In this document: in pieces, positions 1 to 9,143 of the stretch
How positions within the stretch are numbered: position 1 is the stretch's first letter
How the letters are laid out: each line of letters begins with the position of its first letter
Notes under the pieces: model-generated
What the model was told of the DNA's origin: nothing
Database searches by the model: none
What the model saw: only the letters and a program-made list of their open reading frames with translations
Origin: an uncultured Eubacteriales bacterium
GTDB taxonomy: Bacteria > Bacillota > Clostridia > Lachnospirales > Lachnospiraceae
Assembly (NCBI GenBank): GCA_900316115.1
Contig: ONBN01000014.1
Span: forward strand, 1-41,742
Direction: 5' to 3'
DNA: 41,742 nt
Position numbers and translations under genes: made by a program

Positions 1-62
1 AATGTGCAATTTTAATTTATATTGAACGCTCACAAGAGCATATCAATCTTTTTCTCATCAGA

Positions 63-1496
63 TTAGATTATCCGAGTTTTCGGACAGTCTCCCCTGCCGC
101 CTTTATCCAGGATCAGCAATCTGTCTGCTATAGCCAGGGAATCGGACAGATTCAATGACAGGATCACAACTGAGATCCCTTTATCCAGAAACTTTTCCAG
201 CATGCTCCAGATATACATACGGTGCACCAGATCTGCCCCCATAAAAGGCTGAATGCAGAAAAGGATCTCCGGTTTCTGTAACAAAATCCTTGTGTATACC
301 AGCTGATATTTTTGTTTTTCACTTAGATTCTCCACGGGCATGTAAAAAACTTCTTCCCCCAGAACCGGCGCATATTCACTGAAAATACTTTTTCTTAATC
401 TGTGGTCATGCCAGATAGAAGGTACTTTCTCTGCCAGACAGATGCAAAGATTATTCATATAATCCAATTCTGGAAAGATCATACTCTTCGTGGCACGCTC
501 CTGCACCACTGCAATCCCCTGATTGCCCGGAATCCTGCAGTTCTTTCCATGAAGACAGATCCTGCCCCTTTCCGGAAGCAGATCTCCGGTAAGGATCTGG
601 CGCATCTCTTCCATTGTCCCTGCATCCAGGATCTGCATGGCAACGCATTCTCCTTTATACACCTGGAAATGGAATCCGTCTGTATGGCTTTCCCCATACC
701 CATCCCACTGGAAAAGAACCTGCTTTTCTTCATTATCCTCTTCCCTTTTCTGGGCATGAAACCGCACCATATCGTTATATTCCGACATATAAGTTACCGG
801 TGGATCGTGCTGCATCTCCTCGTGCCCCATCACCTTCATGATCCTGCCATTGGAAAACAGGGCACACCGGTCACAGATACTGACGATCTCCTCCAAGTGG
901 GAGCATACATACAGAAAAGAAAAGCCCTTATCCACATAATGACGGATAATGGAATGAAGCTTTTCCAGTTCATGGTTGCTGACCAGTGCTCCCACCTCAT
1001 CCAAAACGATCAGATGATAGCCCATGACCACAGCCCTGAGGATTTCTACTACGATCCGTTCAAAGGCAGACAGCTCTGACACCTCTTTGTCAATCTGTAT
1101 ATCCAGTCCGATGTCTTTAAAAAAAGGCTCCAGCTGCCGGTTCAGCATCCTGGAGCGTATCACCCACTGCTTAAATCCGGGTCTTAATACAAAAATATTG
1201 TCAGCAATATTCAGATTTTCTGCCAGGGAGCTTTTTTCCTGGATAATACTAAGTCGGTTCGCTGTCCTGTGGCTGTCCTTCCAGGTATTTACCTTCTCCC
1301 CGCCGTAATATACGTACCCGTCATACAGGGGCAGATTTCTTGCCAGCAGCTTCAGCACCTCAGACTTTCCATGACTGGTCACAGGAAGAAGTCCAATGAT
1401 CTCCCCCTGATAGATCTGCAGGTTAAAATCCTTCAGCTTTACGATCTCGTCTTCAATATAGGTGACTCTTTCCATTCTGAGGATCTCATTTCTCAT
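63..1496 (-). CDS. Degenerate sugar-type ABC ATPase, possibly regulatory
   Basis: This 477-residue protein has the tandem two-domain layout of RbsA/MglA-type sugar ABC ATPases but is strongly degenerate. In domain 1 the Walker A region reads PVTSHGKS (residues 38-45): GKS is kept, but the leading glycines and the following Thr are gone. Walker B (LIVLDEVG) and the switch His (SHLEE) remain. Domain 2 (from about residue 262) has no recognisable Walker A, and its Walker B position (EILFCIQPF) lacks the Asp-Glu pair. Its start codon overlaps the kinase stop by 4 bases, so it is the last visible gene of the lacI-flanked sugar locus. An intact ATPase (6198-7709) already serves the transporter, so I infer a regulatory or scaffold role. 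A decaying paralogue is the alternative. The family call is firm, the function is not. Confidence 0.75.
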   Translation of the reverse strand: MRNEILRMERVTYIEDEIVKLKDFNLQIYQGEIIGLLPVTSHGKSEVLKLLARNLPLYDGYVYYGGEKVNTWKDSHRTANRLSIIQEKSSLAENLNIADNIFVLRPGFKQWVIRSRMLNRQLEPFFKDIGLDIQIDKEVSELSAFERIVVEILRAVVMGYHLIVLDEVGALVSNHELEKLHSIIRHYVDKGFSFLYVCSHLEEIVSICDRCALFSNGRIMKVMGHEEMQHDPPVTYMSEYNDMVRFHAQKREEDNEEKQVLFQWDGYGESHTDGFHFQVYKGECVAMQILDAGTMEEMRQILTGDLLPERGRICLHGKNCRIPGNQGIAVVQERATKSMIFPELDYMNNLCICLAEKVPSIWHDHRLRKSIFSEYAPVLGEEVFYMPVENLSEKQKYQLVYTRILLQKPEILFCIQPFMGADLVHRMYIWSMLEKFLDKGISVVILSLNLSDSLAIADRLLILDKGGRGDCPKTRII

Positions 1497-2398
1497 GCAA
1501 GCACACTCCTGTTTTTGATCTGTCTGTCATCATTCAGGATCGGAATGGTGATTTCCACATCCGTTCCTTCCCCGGCTACAGAATATACATGCATCCCATA
1601 CTCATCTCCGAAAAGCAGATGAATCCGGTTATTTACATTCACCAGAGCGATCCCGCCCTGCTTCTCCTCCTCATCATGAAATGTTTTTGTGGATTTTCCC
1701 AGCTTCTGATTCAGCCGTGCAAGGGTCATCTCATCCATGCCAACTCCGTCATCTGAAATGCGGATGATCAGACGATCCCCTGTGCACTGAAAATGAATAT
1801 ACAGATTCCCACCGTCAATCTTCAACTCTATCCCATGGATAATACTGTTCTCCAGGATAGGCTGCAGGGTAAGCTTGGGGATCCTGCAGTTCATGATCTT
1901 CTCATATTCTTCTGCGTCATACTGGATATGCAGCTTCAATCTGTCACCAAAACGGTACTTCTGAATCCCGAAGTACGTCTCACAGTTGTCCAGTTCTTCC
2001 TCTACAGACACCAGATTTTCTACTTTTGTGATGGTATAACGGAAAAATCTTGCCAGAGCCTCCGTCATCTCTGCAACTCCGTCCAGGCCGGCAATAATCG
2101 CCTCCCCACGGATGCTTTCCAGTGTATTGTATAAAAAATGGGGATTGATCTGATTCTGAAGAGCCAGGTACTGGGCCTGTCTTTTATTCAGATCCATATA
2201 CTGTGGGGAACGTAATATACGATCCACCATCTGCATCTGCTGTCTGGTGGCAGGTGTCAGGTTCAGAAGCTCCATATCATCTTTTTCTGAAGCAAGTAAA
2301 AGCAAAATGCACGCAAACACTGCCAACAGGACGGATAACAGGATCCCTGCTGCCAATGCACGGTTTGAAATATATTTCAGTTTGTCCCGAAGTTTCAT
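1493..2398 (-). CDS. Short YesM-type sensor histidine kinase
   Basis: A 301-residue kinase with one N-terminal membrane segment (about residues 15-36). It has a His_kinase (LytS/YesM class) phospho-acceptor box with NPHFLYN, His87, then an HATPase domain with N-box ENSIIHG (about 183-189) and G-box DDGVGM. YesM proteins are usually near 570-600 residues with two membrane segments around a large extracellular sensor. That sensor is absent here, so the signal may come through the membrane segment or a partner. It lies 15 bases after the response regulator and overlaps the degenerate ATPase by 4 bases, which implies one transcript. Role: phosphorylation of the YesN-type regulator upstream, if that gene is functional. 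Confidence 0.85.
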   Translation of the reverse strand: MKLRDKLKYISNRALAAGILLSVLLAVFACILLLLASEKDDMELLNLTPATRQQMQMVDRILRSPQYMDLNKRQAQYLALQNQINPHFLYNTLESIRGEAIIAGLDGVAEMTEALARFFRYTITKVENLVSVEEELDNCETYFGIQKYRFGDRLKLHIQYDAEEYEKIMNCRIPKLTLQPILENSIIHGIELKIDGGNLYIHFQCTGDRLIIRISDDGVGMDEMTLARLNQKLGKSTKTFHDEEEKQGGIALVNVNNRIHLLFGDEYGMHVYSVAGEGTDVEITIPILNDDRQIKNRSVLA

Positions 2399-2413
2399 AT
2401 TCTCATCCTGCCT

Positions 2414-4005
2414 TTATCCATAAAGTTTCCTGTATGTAGACGGCTTTACCCCTGCCGTTTTTTCAAAGGTATGGGTAAAATGCTTCAGATCATTATATCC
2501 TACCTTATGACAGATCTCTGTTACCGGCAGATTTGTTTCACGCAGCAAAAGCTTTGCCTGTTCCATCCGTATATTGATCAGATACTTTGCAAAGCCTTCT
2601 CCCTCTGTTTTCTTGAACAAAGCGCTGAAATAAGCCGTGCTCAGGCCCACCTGCTCGCTTACTTCCTCAAGAGTAATCGGATCACTGTAGTGATTCTGTA
2701 TGTATTCTTTTGCTTTACGGACAGGGCGTATCGTATCATTTTCATACCTTTCAGCCTGCTCCTTCAGATACTTCTCCTGGAAATCCACAAGGCAGGCAAA
2801 GATCTCCTCCACTTTTCCACACTGTCCACACTGTTTCCGGAATCCCTCAAGCACCTCTGACCTGTCCTGGATCCGGATGCTGGCAGCAAAAATATCCGCA
2901 GCCCCATACACAAGTTCCAGGATCTGGAAGCCCTGCACATCCGGCTGGCTGTTCACTGCCTCCTGCAGCTCCCTTACAGCTTCAGTTCCATTCTGGATAC
3001 TGGAGATCTCCACTGCATGGCTGATCCTTCTCAGATAATCTTTAAGAAGCTGCCCCTCTGGAAGATCTGAAGGCTGCCCAAGACGCTCTAAAAGTCTTCC
3101 GCTTCCCCTTACAAGACGCTCCTGTATAAGCTTTTTTGTCTCCTGCATGGATTCACCCAGATGGCATGCATCCTTGTACGCAGTTCCTGCTGCAATGGAG
3201 AAATTGACCTGCCGGAACATATTTTTCTGGATATCCATCTGGGTCAGACTGCTTTTCAGGCTTCGACGGATCTGCTCCTTTTCTTTTTCCGGATAATTCA
3301 GTATCCCATAGCAGTAATCTTCACGGGTAAGAAGCACCAGTTCCCTTCCCGCGCTTTCAGATTCCTTTCCAGCGCTTCCTCTACCTTTTCCATCAGCACA
3401 TCTGTATGGGTTCCACGATTTTCCCGGCCATAATCCGCTTTCACACAAAAAGCCTGGAAAACTCCGGGACAGATCCGCAAATGATAAATACCGGTAAGTG
3501 TTTCCTCAGAAGCCTCCTGATCCGGCTGATCCAAAAGACGGTCGATCAGGTTTGCTCTTTAATGGTCGTCATCTCTTCTGCTCCTGTTCACCAGTTCCTG
3601 ATGGGACTGGCGGGATTCCTTACGTTCGCTGATCCGCTTCTGCAGCTTCTGAAGTGTCTCGGTAAGTTCTCCTTTATTCACAGGCTTCAAAAGATAATAG
3701 CCTACCCCATAGCTGATAGCCTGCTGGGCATATTCAAAATGAGCATATCCACTGATGATTACCACTTCCAGATCCGGATCCGCTTCCTTTACCTTCTGCA
3801 CCAGTTCCAGACCGCTGCATCCGGGCATACGTATATCTGTGATCAGAATATCCGGCTGGCTGCTCTGTACCATCTCACATGCTTCTTCTCCGTTATGGGC
3901 TACTCCCACGATCTTCATTCCCAGTGAATCCCAGTCCACCAGTGCCTGGATCAACTGACAGATCCTTACCTCATCATCTGCGATCACAACCTTTAAGATT
4001 TCCAT
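2414..4005 (-). pseudogene. YesN-type response regulator, broken by stop and frameshift
   Basis: The ATG at 4005 follows GGGGAAG. The receiver domain is well preserved: acidic pair at 10-11, phospho-acceptor Asp57 in ITDIRMPG, and conserved Lys in LLKPVNKG. Codon 149 is TAA (3559-3561). The same frame continues beyond it as RANLIDRLLDQPD and stays coding-like to about 3346, where one base appears to be missing within a G/A-rich stretch. The downstream frame ends in two AraC-type helix-turn-helix motifs (for example LEEVSEQVGLSTAYFS). Restoring one base gives 531 codons, normal for YesN regulators. The stop could be CAA to TAA. The gene sits between the binding-protein gene and the kinase. Either this is a true pseudogene or the sequence has two errors; a short receiver-only product is possible. 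Confidence 0.85.
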
Positions 4006-4080
4006 ATTCTTCCCCGTCCCTTTAAAACTGTACCTTTTTATTATCTTTATAATAATACCTTTTCTGCCAGCGGGCAAGAA

Positions 4081-4107
4081 GGGGATGTTGCCATCTGGCA
4101 GCACCCC
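4081..4107 (-). terminator. Intergenic hairpin between binding protein and regulator
   Basis: A GC-rich hairpin (arms starting GGGGATG and ending CACCCC, with inner GCC/GGC and a 4-base loop) lies between the rbsB stop and the regulator start. On the minus strand only a weak T-rich stretch follows, so it is more likely an mRNA-stabilising or attenuating hairpin after the abundant binding-protein message than a full terminator. Confidence 0.5.
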
Positions 4108-4137
4108 CAGTATTGGTCAGAACAATTTCAGTCCTTA

Positions 4138-5069
4138 TTATTTATCAGAATCCTTTGTGATCACAGATACACCTGTGTCTGTAACTTCACCGCCAAGGTC
4201 CTCGCCGCCGATTGCTCTTACAGCTGCTTTTACGCCTTCAGAACCCATAACATCCGGATTCTGTGCCATTGTGCAAAGAAGATATCCGTCATCGATCAGG
4301 TTCAGGATTGCGTCAGATTTATCAAAACCAACACCGATAATATCTGTATTTCCGGAAGCCTTGATTGCATTTCCAGCACCTGTTGTGGATCCTTCGTTGC
4401 ATCCGAAGATACCTACACCCCCCCCTGTGTAATATAGTTCTCTGCAATGCTCTGTGATTTTGCTGCATCACCTTCGCCGTACTGTGTTTCCATGATCTCA
4501 AAGTCAGATCCGTCAAATGCTTCTCTGAAGCCTTCCTCACGGTTTACACAGGAATCTGTTGCAGCATTTACATTGATAACACCGATCTTACCGGAAGTAA
4601 CGCCTGCTGCTTCCAGAGCTTTCTTCATTTCCTCGCCAGCAGTTTTTCCTGCTGCCTTGTTGTCTGTTGAAAATGTTGCTTCTGCATCTACGTTTGCAGG
4701 GGAATCAACATAAATGATCTTAACATCCTGGTCTTTTGCTTCCTGAAGTGCGGAAGAAATAGCATCCGGTCCGTTTGCAGCTACCATGATTGCATCATAT
4801 CCGCCTGCAACTGCATTATTTACACACTCGATCTGCTGTGCATCGTCTTTTGTATTAGGGGACATGAAGTCAACTGTTACTCCCAGTTCTTCTGCTTCTG
4901 CCTGTGCGCCTTCGTTTAAGGTGATCCAATGCTGGTCAATGGAATCCATTGTGATCAGAGCGATCTTCTCATCTCCGGTTGCCTTTACTTCCTCATCTGC
5001 ATAAACGGATGCTCCCATAGAAGTGATCATAGCTGCTGCACACACCATTGCTAAAAGTTTTCTTTTCAT
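4138..5069 (-). pseudogene. rbsB: CUT2 sugar-binding protein, frameshifted in a G tract
   Basis: The start has a good GGAGGG site. The protein begins with a signal peptide (cleavage after SVYA) followed by a ribose/galactose-type periplasmic-binding fold; the Asn/Ala-rich ligand-contact stretch IMVAANGPDA is visible. The frame closes with TAG at 4413-4415, directly after an 8-base C run (4418-4425, G on the coding strand). Moving frame there restores the rest: GIFGCNEGST, then GVGFDKSD, DDGYLLCTMAQNP, and a natural stop at 4138. One base is missing or two are extra; corrected length is about 310 residues, normal for the family. There is no lipobox Cys, unusual for a Gram-positive binding protein. 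It is the third gene of the lacI-rbsA-rbsC-rbsB arrangement. Substrate is not provable: rbsD and rbsK are absent. Confidence 0.85.
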
Positions 5070-5161
5070 TGTAAAACCCTCCTGTAATATTTTTTATATA
5101 ACTATCCGCCTTCTCATCTGCGGTTTAGTTCCTGTTATGAAATTATTTTTAATACTTCTTA

Positions 5162-6175
5162 TTATTTCTTATGTCTTCCAAACTGCCCGTTTCTTACTAC
5201 TACATCCAGAAGAACGGCTGCTACAACGATCACACCGATCACAACTCTCTGGATACCTACCTGTGCACCGATCATGTTCAGTCCGTTTTCCAGTGTCTGC
5301 CATACAGCAGCACCTGCAAAGGTTCCAAGAAGGATACCGGTTCCACCAAGTGGGGAAACACCACCGATTACACCGGCTGCTACGCCGTACATCTCATACA
5401 TGTTTCCTGCTTCCATGTTTCCCATTCCTGCCTGTGCACAAAGGATAAGGCCTACAACACAGGAGCATACAGAACTTACCAGATATGTTTTTACTGTAGT
5501 GGAAACTACGTTTACACCGGAAAGCTTTGCCGCATCCACATTGGAACCAATGGCGTAAATATGACGTCCGGTACGTGTTTGGGAAAGGATAAAGAAGAAT
5601 ACTACGAAAATGATCAGTGCGATCCAGAATGTATTATAAACCCCCAGGGTTTTTCCGTAATAGAAGAAGTTCTGGAATGTATCTGCTGTATCTTTTCCAA
5701 CTCCTGTAGCAATAGCGTCTGTGTTACGGTTGCCGTTTACCATGTAAGCAATACCTCTTGCCACAAACATGGTACCAAGTGTTGCGATAAATGGAGGAAG
5801 CTTGAATTTTCCTACCAGATATCCGTTTACTACGCCAACTGCCAGACATGCAACCAGCGCAATAACAATTGCAAGTACCGGGTTCATTCCGCTGGTCATT
5901 AAGGTTGCTGTGATCATGGCGCTCATACCTACCATAGATCCAATGGACAGGTCAATGTTTCCTGTGATCAGTACATAACTCTGTGCAATACCGATCAGAA
6001 GATATTTTGACATGGAACGCAGCAGGTTCAGGATATTCTGTCCTGAAAATACTGCCGGATTAATGATACCAAATGCGATATAAATAATGATCAGTCCCAC
6101 AAATGCTGTGAGTGCTGCCCCCATTCCCCTGATCCCCATTAACTTCTTTAAGGGGCTTTGCTGTTTATTATTCAT
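5162..6175 (-). CDS. rbsC: CUT2 sugar ABC transporter permease
   Basis: A 337-residue integral membrane protein of the RbsC/BPD_transp_2 family. The start at 6175 is chosen because GGAGG lies just upstream; an upstream in-frame ATG at 6226 lacks such a site and would overlap the ATPase. About ten hydrophobic segments are visible. The family hallmarks YVLITGNIDLSIGSMVG near residue 70 and the later GGVSPLGGTG motif are both intact. It would form the membrane channel with the ATPase at 6198-7709 and take sugar from the frameshifted binding protein. The gap to the ATPase is 22 bases and to the binding protein 92 bases, so all three are probably one transcript. Ribose is a likely but unproven substrate. 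Confidence 0.9.
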   Translation of the reverse strand: MNNKQQSPLKKLMGIRGMGAALTAFVGLIIIYIAFGIINPAVFSGQNILNLLRSMSKYLLIGIAQSYVLITGNIDLSIGSMVGMSAMITATLMTSGMNPVLAIVIALVACLAVGVVNGYLVGKFKLPPFIATLGTMFVARGIAYMVNGNRNTDAIATGVGKDTADTFQNFFYYGKTLGVYNTFWIALIIFVVFFFILSQTRTGRHIYAIGSNVDAAKLSGVNVVSTTVKTYLVSSVCSCVVGLILCAQAGMGNMEAGNMYEMYGVAAGVIGGVSPLGGTGILLGTFAGAAVWQTLENGLNMIGAQVGIQRVVIGVIVVAAVLLDVVVRNGQFGRHKK

Positions 6176-6197
6176 CTTTCTTTCCTCCCATCCATTG

Positions 6198-7709
6198 TCA
6201 GTTGCTCTGGATTCCTTTATTTTCAAATGATGTTGCCATTGTCAGGATCTCATCCTGGCTGGCCTCTTTTGCCATAACCTCTCCTGTGATCCTTCCGTCA
6301 CACATAACAATGATCCTGTCTGCGATTCCCATAACCTCCGGCATTTCCGAGGATACAAACATAACTGCGATCCCCTGCTTCTTCAGGTCATTCATCAGAT
6401 TATAGATCTCAACCTTTGCTCCTACGTCAATTCCACGGGTAGGCTCATCAAAGATCACAACTCTTGAATCTCTTGCCAGCCATTTTCCAACTACTACCTT
6501 CTGCTGGTTTCCTCCTGAAAGATTACCGGAATCAATTTCCACATTTGGTGTTTTGATCCGCAGATCCTTCACTGCTTTCTCACACAGAGCGTCTTCCTTT
6601 GCGGAATTAACTACGCCCATTTTATTGCATACCAGATCAAGATTTGGAAGAGCCAGGTTCTGCCGGATACTCAGCTTTGTGCACAGACCGTCCTTTTTAC
6701 GATCCTCAGGAGCCAGAACCACGCCGTTTCGGATGGCATCCATAGGACAGCTGATGTGAACCTGTTTGCCGTCCACATAGATTTCTCCGCTGTCTTTTGG
6801 ATCTACTCCAAAGATAGCTCTTGTGGTCTCTGTCCTGCCTGCGCCCATCAGTCCTGCAAATCCTACGATCTCACCTTCATACAGGGAAAAATTAATGTCT
6901 CGCACCATTTTTCCTGCATTCAGATTTTTTACTTCAAAGATCTTTTTCCCTTTCTTGCACTCGACCCTTGGGAATTTTTCCTTGATCTCACGGCCAACCA
7001 TATTTCGGATAATTTCATCCATGGTCATATCTTTAAAATTGCCGCTTGTAATATACTGGCCATCTCTCATAATGGCAACTCTGTCCACGATATGGGACAG
7101 TTCTTCCAATCTGTGGGAAATATAAACAATCCCTCTTCTTTCATCCTTCAGCTTTCGGATGATCCTGAAAAGATCGTCGATCTCTTTTGCTGTAAGCGAA
7201 GATGTAGGCTCATCCATGATCAGGATCCTTGCATTAATGGAAAGGGCTTTTGCGATCTCCACCATCTGCTGCTTGGATACCGGAAGATCTCCTACCACCT
7301 GATCCGGACTGATATCAATATGAAGATCGTCCAGGATCTTTTTTGCTTCCTTCTGCATCTTACTGTTATTCAGGGAAATGCCGCCTTTGATCTCCCTGCC
7401 AAGGAACATATTCTCTGCTACCGTCAGATGGCGGCACATATTCAGTTCCTGATGGATGATGGCTACTCCGGCTGCCTGCGCCTGCTTTGGTGTCAGGTCC
7501 TCGTAGGATTTTCCGAAAATTTCCATTGTGCCTTCATCCCTGGTATATACACCACTAAGGATCTTCATCAGTGTGGATTTACCTGCACCGTTTTCTCCCA
7601 GCAGTGCCATAACTTCTCCAGAACGCAGCTCAAATTTTACATGATCCAGGGCTTTTACTCCCGGGAAACTTTTGCTGATATTGTCCATGGAGACAATGAC
7701 CTTATTCAT
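6198..7709 (-). CDS. rbsA: CUT2 sugar ABC transporter ATPase (tandem domains)
   Basis: A 503-residue tandem ATPase, the usual RbsA length. Domain 1 has an intact Walker A (GENGAGKST, about 37-45), the class-typical signature LPVSKQQMVEIAKAL, and Walker B ILIMDEPT. Domain 2 has the divergent P-loop GLMGAGRTE, a canonical LSGGNQQK signature and FDEPTRGID. It energises sugar import through the adjacent permease. The start follows GGGAGGG at normal spacing. It is the first gene after the lacI terminator; the roughly 150 bases upstream show only a weak promoter (AT-rich -10 candidates, no good -35), consistent with dependence on an activator such as the downstream response regulator. That last point is inference. 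Confidence 0.93.
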   Translation of the reverse strand: MNKVIVSMDNISKSFPGVKALDHVKFELRSGEVMALLGENGAGKSTLMKILSGVYTRDEGTMEIFGKSYEDLTPKQAQAAGVAIIHQELNMCRHLTVAENMFLGREIKGGISLNNSKMQKEAKKILDDLHIDISPDQVVGDLPVSKQQMVEIAKALSINARILIMDEPTSSLTAKEIDDLFRIIRKLKDERRGIVYISHRLEELSHIVDRVAIMRDGQYITSGNFKDMTMDEIIRNMVGREIKEKFPRVECKKGKKIFEVKNLNAGKMVRDINFSLYEGEIVGFAGLMGAGRTETTRAIFGVDPKDSGEIYVDGKQVHISCPMDAIRNGVVLAPEDRKKDGLCTKLSIRQNLALPNLDLVCNKMGVVNSAKEDALCEKAVKDLRIKTPNVEIDSGNLSGGNQQKVVVGKWLARDSRVVIFDEPTRGIDVGAKVEIYNLMNDLKKQGIAVMFVSSEMPEVMGIADRIIVMCDGRITGEVMAKEASQDEILTMATSFENKGIQSN

Positions 7710-7860
7710 TCCATTCCCTCCCTCATCTGTTTTGCTTTCCTTTGTTGATATTATCTTAACCCAACCTGCCGTTTCCGAAAAGAGGGGGAGGGATTTTTGC
7801 TTTAGGGGGGATTTTTTATGCAGTTATGAAGACTCGCTATTTCCTGTAAAATTTTCCGTA

Positions 7861-7895
7861 AAATAAGAAAGACCACCGCAATGTTACGGTGGCCG
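7861..7895 (-). terminator. Terminator of the lacI-type gene
   Basis: Hairpin with arms CCACCG (7873-7878) and CGGTGG (7887-7892). On the minus strand it is followed by TTTCTTATTT, a Rho-independent terminator shape. It separates the regulator from the transporter genes. Confidence 0.8.
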
Positions 7896-7915
7896 GTCCT
7901 GGCATAAAATACAGA

Positions 7916-8929
7916 TCAGACAACTTCGGTAGAATGCCTTTTTTCCAGGGCTACCGGGATCACTGTCATCTTCTCTTTTATCTTTTTGTGATGGATCAGA
8001 TCCAGCACAGACTTTCCTGCTGCAAGGGCAATAGCCCTGGTATCCTGGGTAATGGTAGTGATAGACGGATTGCAGAATTCTGTAAGGGAAACATTGTCAA
8101 AGCCTACCACCTTTACGTCCTCTGGCACACGGTATCCCTTCTGCATCAGCACCTGGATACATGCAAGGGCGATCCGGTCATTGGTAGCAAATATACCGTC
8201 AAAATAACAGCCCATAACCTTAAGCACCCTGTCCATCATGTTCCTGGCATCCTCATAATCCGGAAAAATCCCGATCTCCAGCTTGCCGTTATAAGGCACT
8301 CCTGCCTCTTCCAGCGCCCGCAGGTACCCGGCTTTACGATGGCGGATGGTAGAAGCATACCGCAGATCCCGCATCAGAAGGATCTTCCTGCATCCACTCT
8401 CCAGAAGTTCTCTGGTAGCCAGATATCCTCCTTGTTCATTGTCAGACTGGATCAGAACCTTTGCATTCTTGGGACAACGGTCAATATATACAATAGGGAT
8501 CGTCTCCACACTGCTGATATTCTTGATCTCATCCTGCCCGGAAATATAGATGATCCCATCCACATTCTTCTGGATCAGGTTATGGATATACATATCTTCC
8601 AGTTCATAATCTTCGTTGGAGTCACAGATCAGCAGGGAATAGTGATGTTCCAGGAAAAAAATATCAAGTTCATGGATGATCTTTGCAAAAAATTCATTGG
8701 TAATATCCGGCACGATCACGCCAATACAGTGGCTGCGGTTGGTCCGCAGGCTGACTGCATTCCCATTGGGCGTGAACCCACATTCTTTGATGGTATTCAA
8801 TACCTTTTCTTCTGTTTTCTTTGAATAACCGCCGTTCCCGTTCAGTACCCTGGAAACCGTGGCTGTAGATACTCCTGCCAGCTTTGCCACATCTATGATG
8901 GAAAGCTTCTTGTCTGGTGTCTCCTTCAT
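7916..8929 (-). CDS. LacI/GalR-family transcriptional regulator
   Basis: A 337-residue protein with the N-terminal LacI helix-turn-helix (IIDVAKLAGVSTATVSRVLN, residues 10-29) and a periplasmic-binding-like effector domain (IGVIVPDITNEFF near residue 69, DGIFATNDRIALA, VVGFDN, TTITQDT). It is expected to bind a sugar and control the transporter operon that follows. Its own promoter (8965-8993) and terminator make it a separate transcript. The ribosome site is modest (AAAGGA very close to ATG). Effector identity cannot be read from sequence. Confidence 0.92.
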   Translation of the reverse strand: MKETPDKKLSIIDVAKLAGVSTATVSRVLNGNGGYSKKTEEKVLNTIKECGFTPNGNAVSLRTNRSHCIGVIVPDITNEFFAKIIHELDIFFLEHHYSLLICDSNEDYELEDMYIHNLIQKNVDGIIYISGQDEIKNISSVETIPIVYIDRCPKNAKVLIQSDNEQGGYLATRELLESGCRKILLMRDLRYASTIRHRKAGYLRALEEAGVPYNGKLEIGIFPDYEDARNMMDRVLKVMGCYFDGIFATNDRIALACIQVLMQKGYRVPEDVKVVGFDNVSLTEFCNPSITTITQDTRAIALAAGKSVLDLIHHKKIKEKMTVIPVALEKRHSTEVV

Positions 8930-8964
8930 ATCCTTTATTGCCTCACATAATCATTTTTCTTTCT

Positions 8965-8993
8965 ATGATAATTGATTTACCGGTTTTTGTCAA
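8965..8993 (-). promoter_or_regulatory. SigA promoter of the lacI-type gene with dyad in spacer
   Basis: The minus strand reads TTGACA, 17 bases, TATCAT, ending about 35 bases before the start codon. The spacer contains the palindrome ACCGGT (8979-8984) within AAACCGGTAAA, a CG-centred dyad typical of LacI-family operators, so autorepression is plausible. Confidence 0.75.
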
Positions 8994-9038
8994 AAAGAAG
9001 AAATCCCGCAGACCAAACTTTCGTCCAATCTGCGGGAT
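8994..9038 (-). terminator. Terminator of the metNIQ operon
   Basis: A perfect 10-base stem, ATCCCGCAGA (9003-9012) with TCTGCGGGAT (9029-9038). On the minus strand it is followed by TTTCTTCTTTTT. It ends the methionine transporter transcript just before the lacI promoter. Confidence 0.9.
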
Positions 9039-9143
9039 CTGTCCATCCTGCATTACATTGCTGTATCTATATTACTGCCGGTATATTGTTGTCATACACC
9101 TTAGAAGTCCCCTCACCCGGCATGTCAGGATCTTGGGAAATCT

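Noticed and set aside
4081-4137. Extended start of the response regulator at 4104
   Set aside because: The extension would translate the intergenic hairpin and has no ribosome site. The ATG at 4005 has one and begins the receiver domain.
6756-7748. 330-codon plus-strand open frame
   Set aside because: Mirror of the rbsA-like gene, with no ribosome site and no family resemblance.
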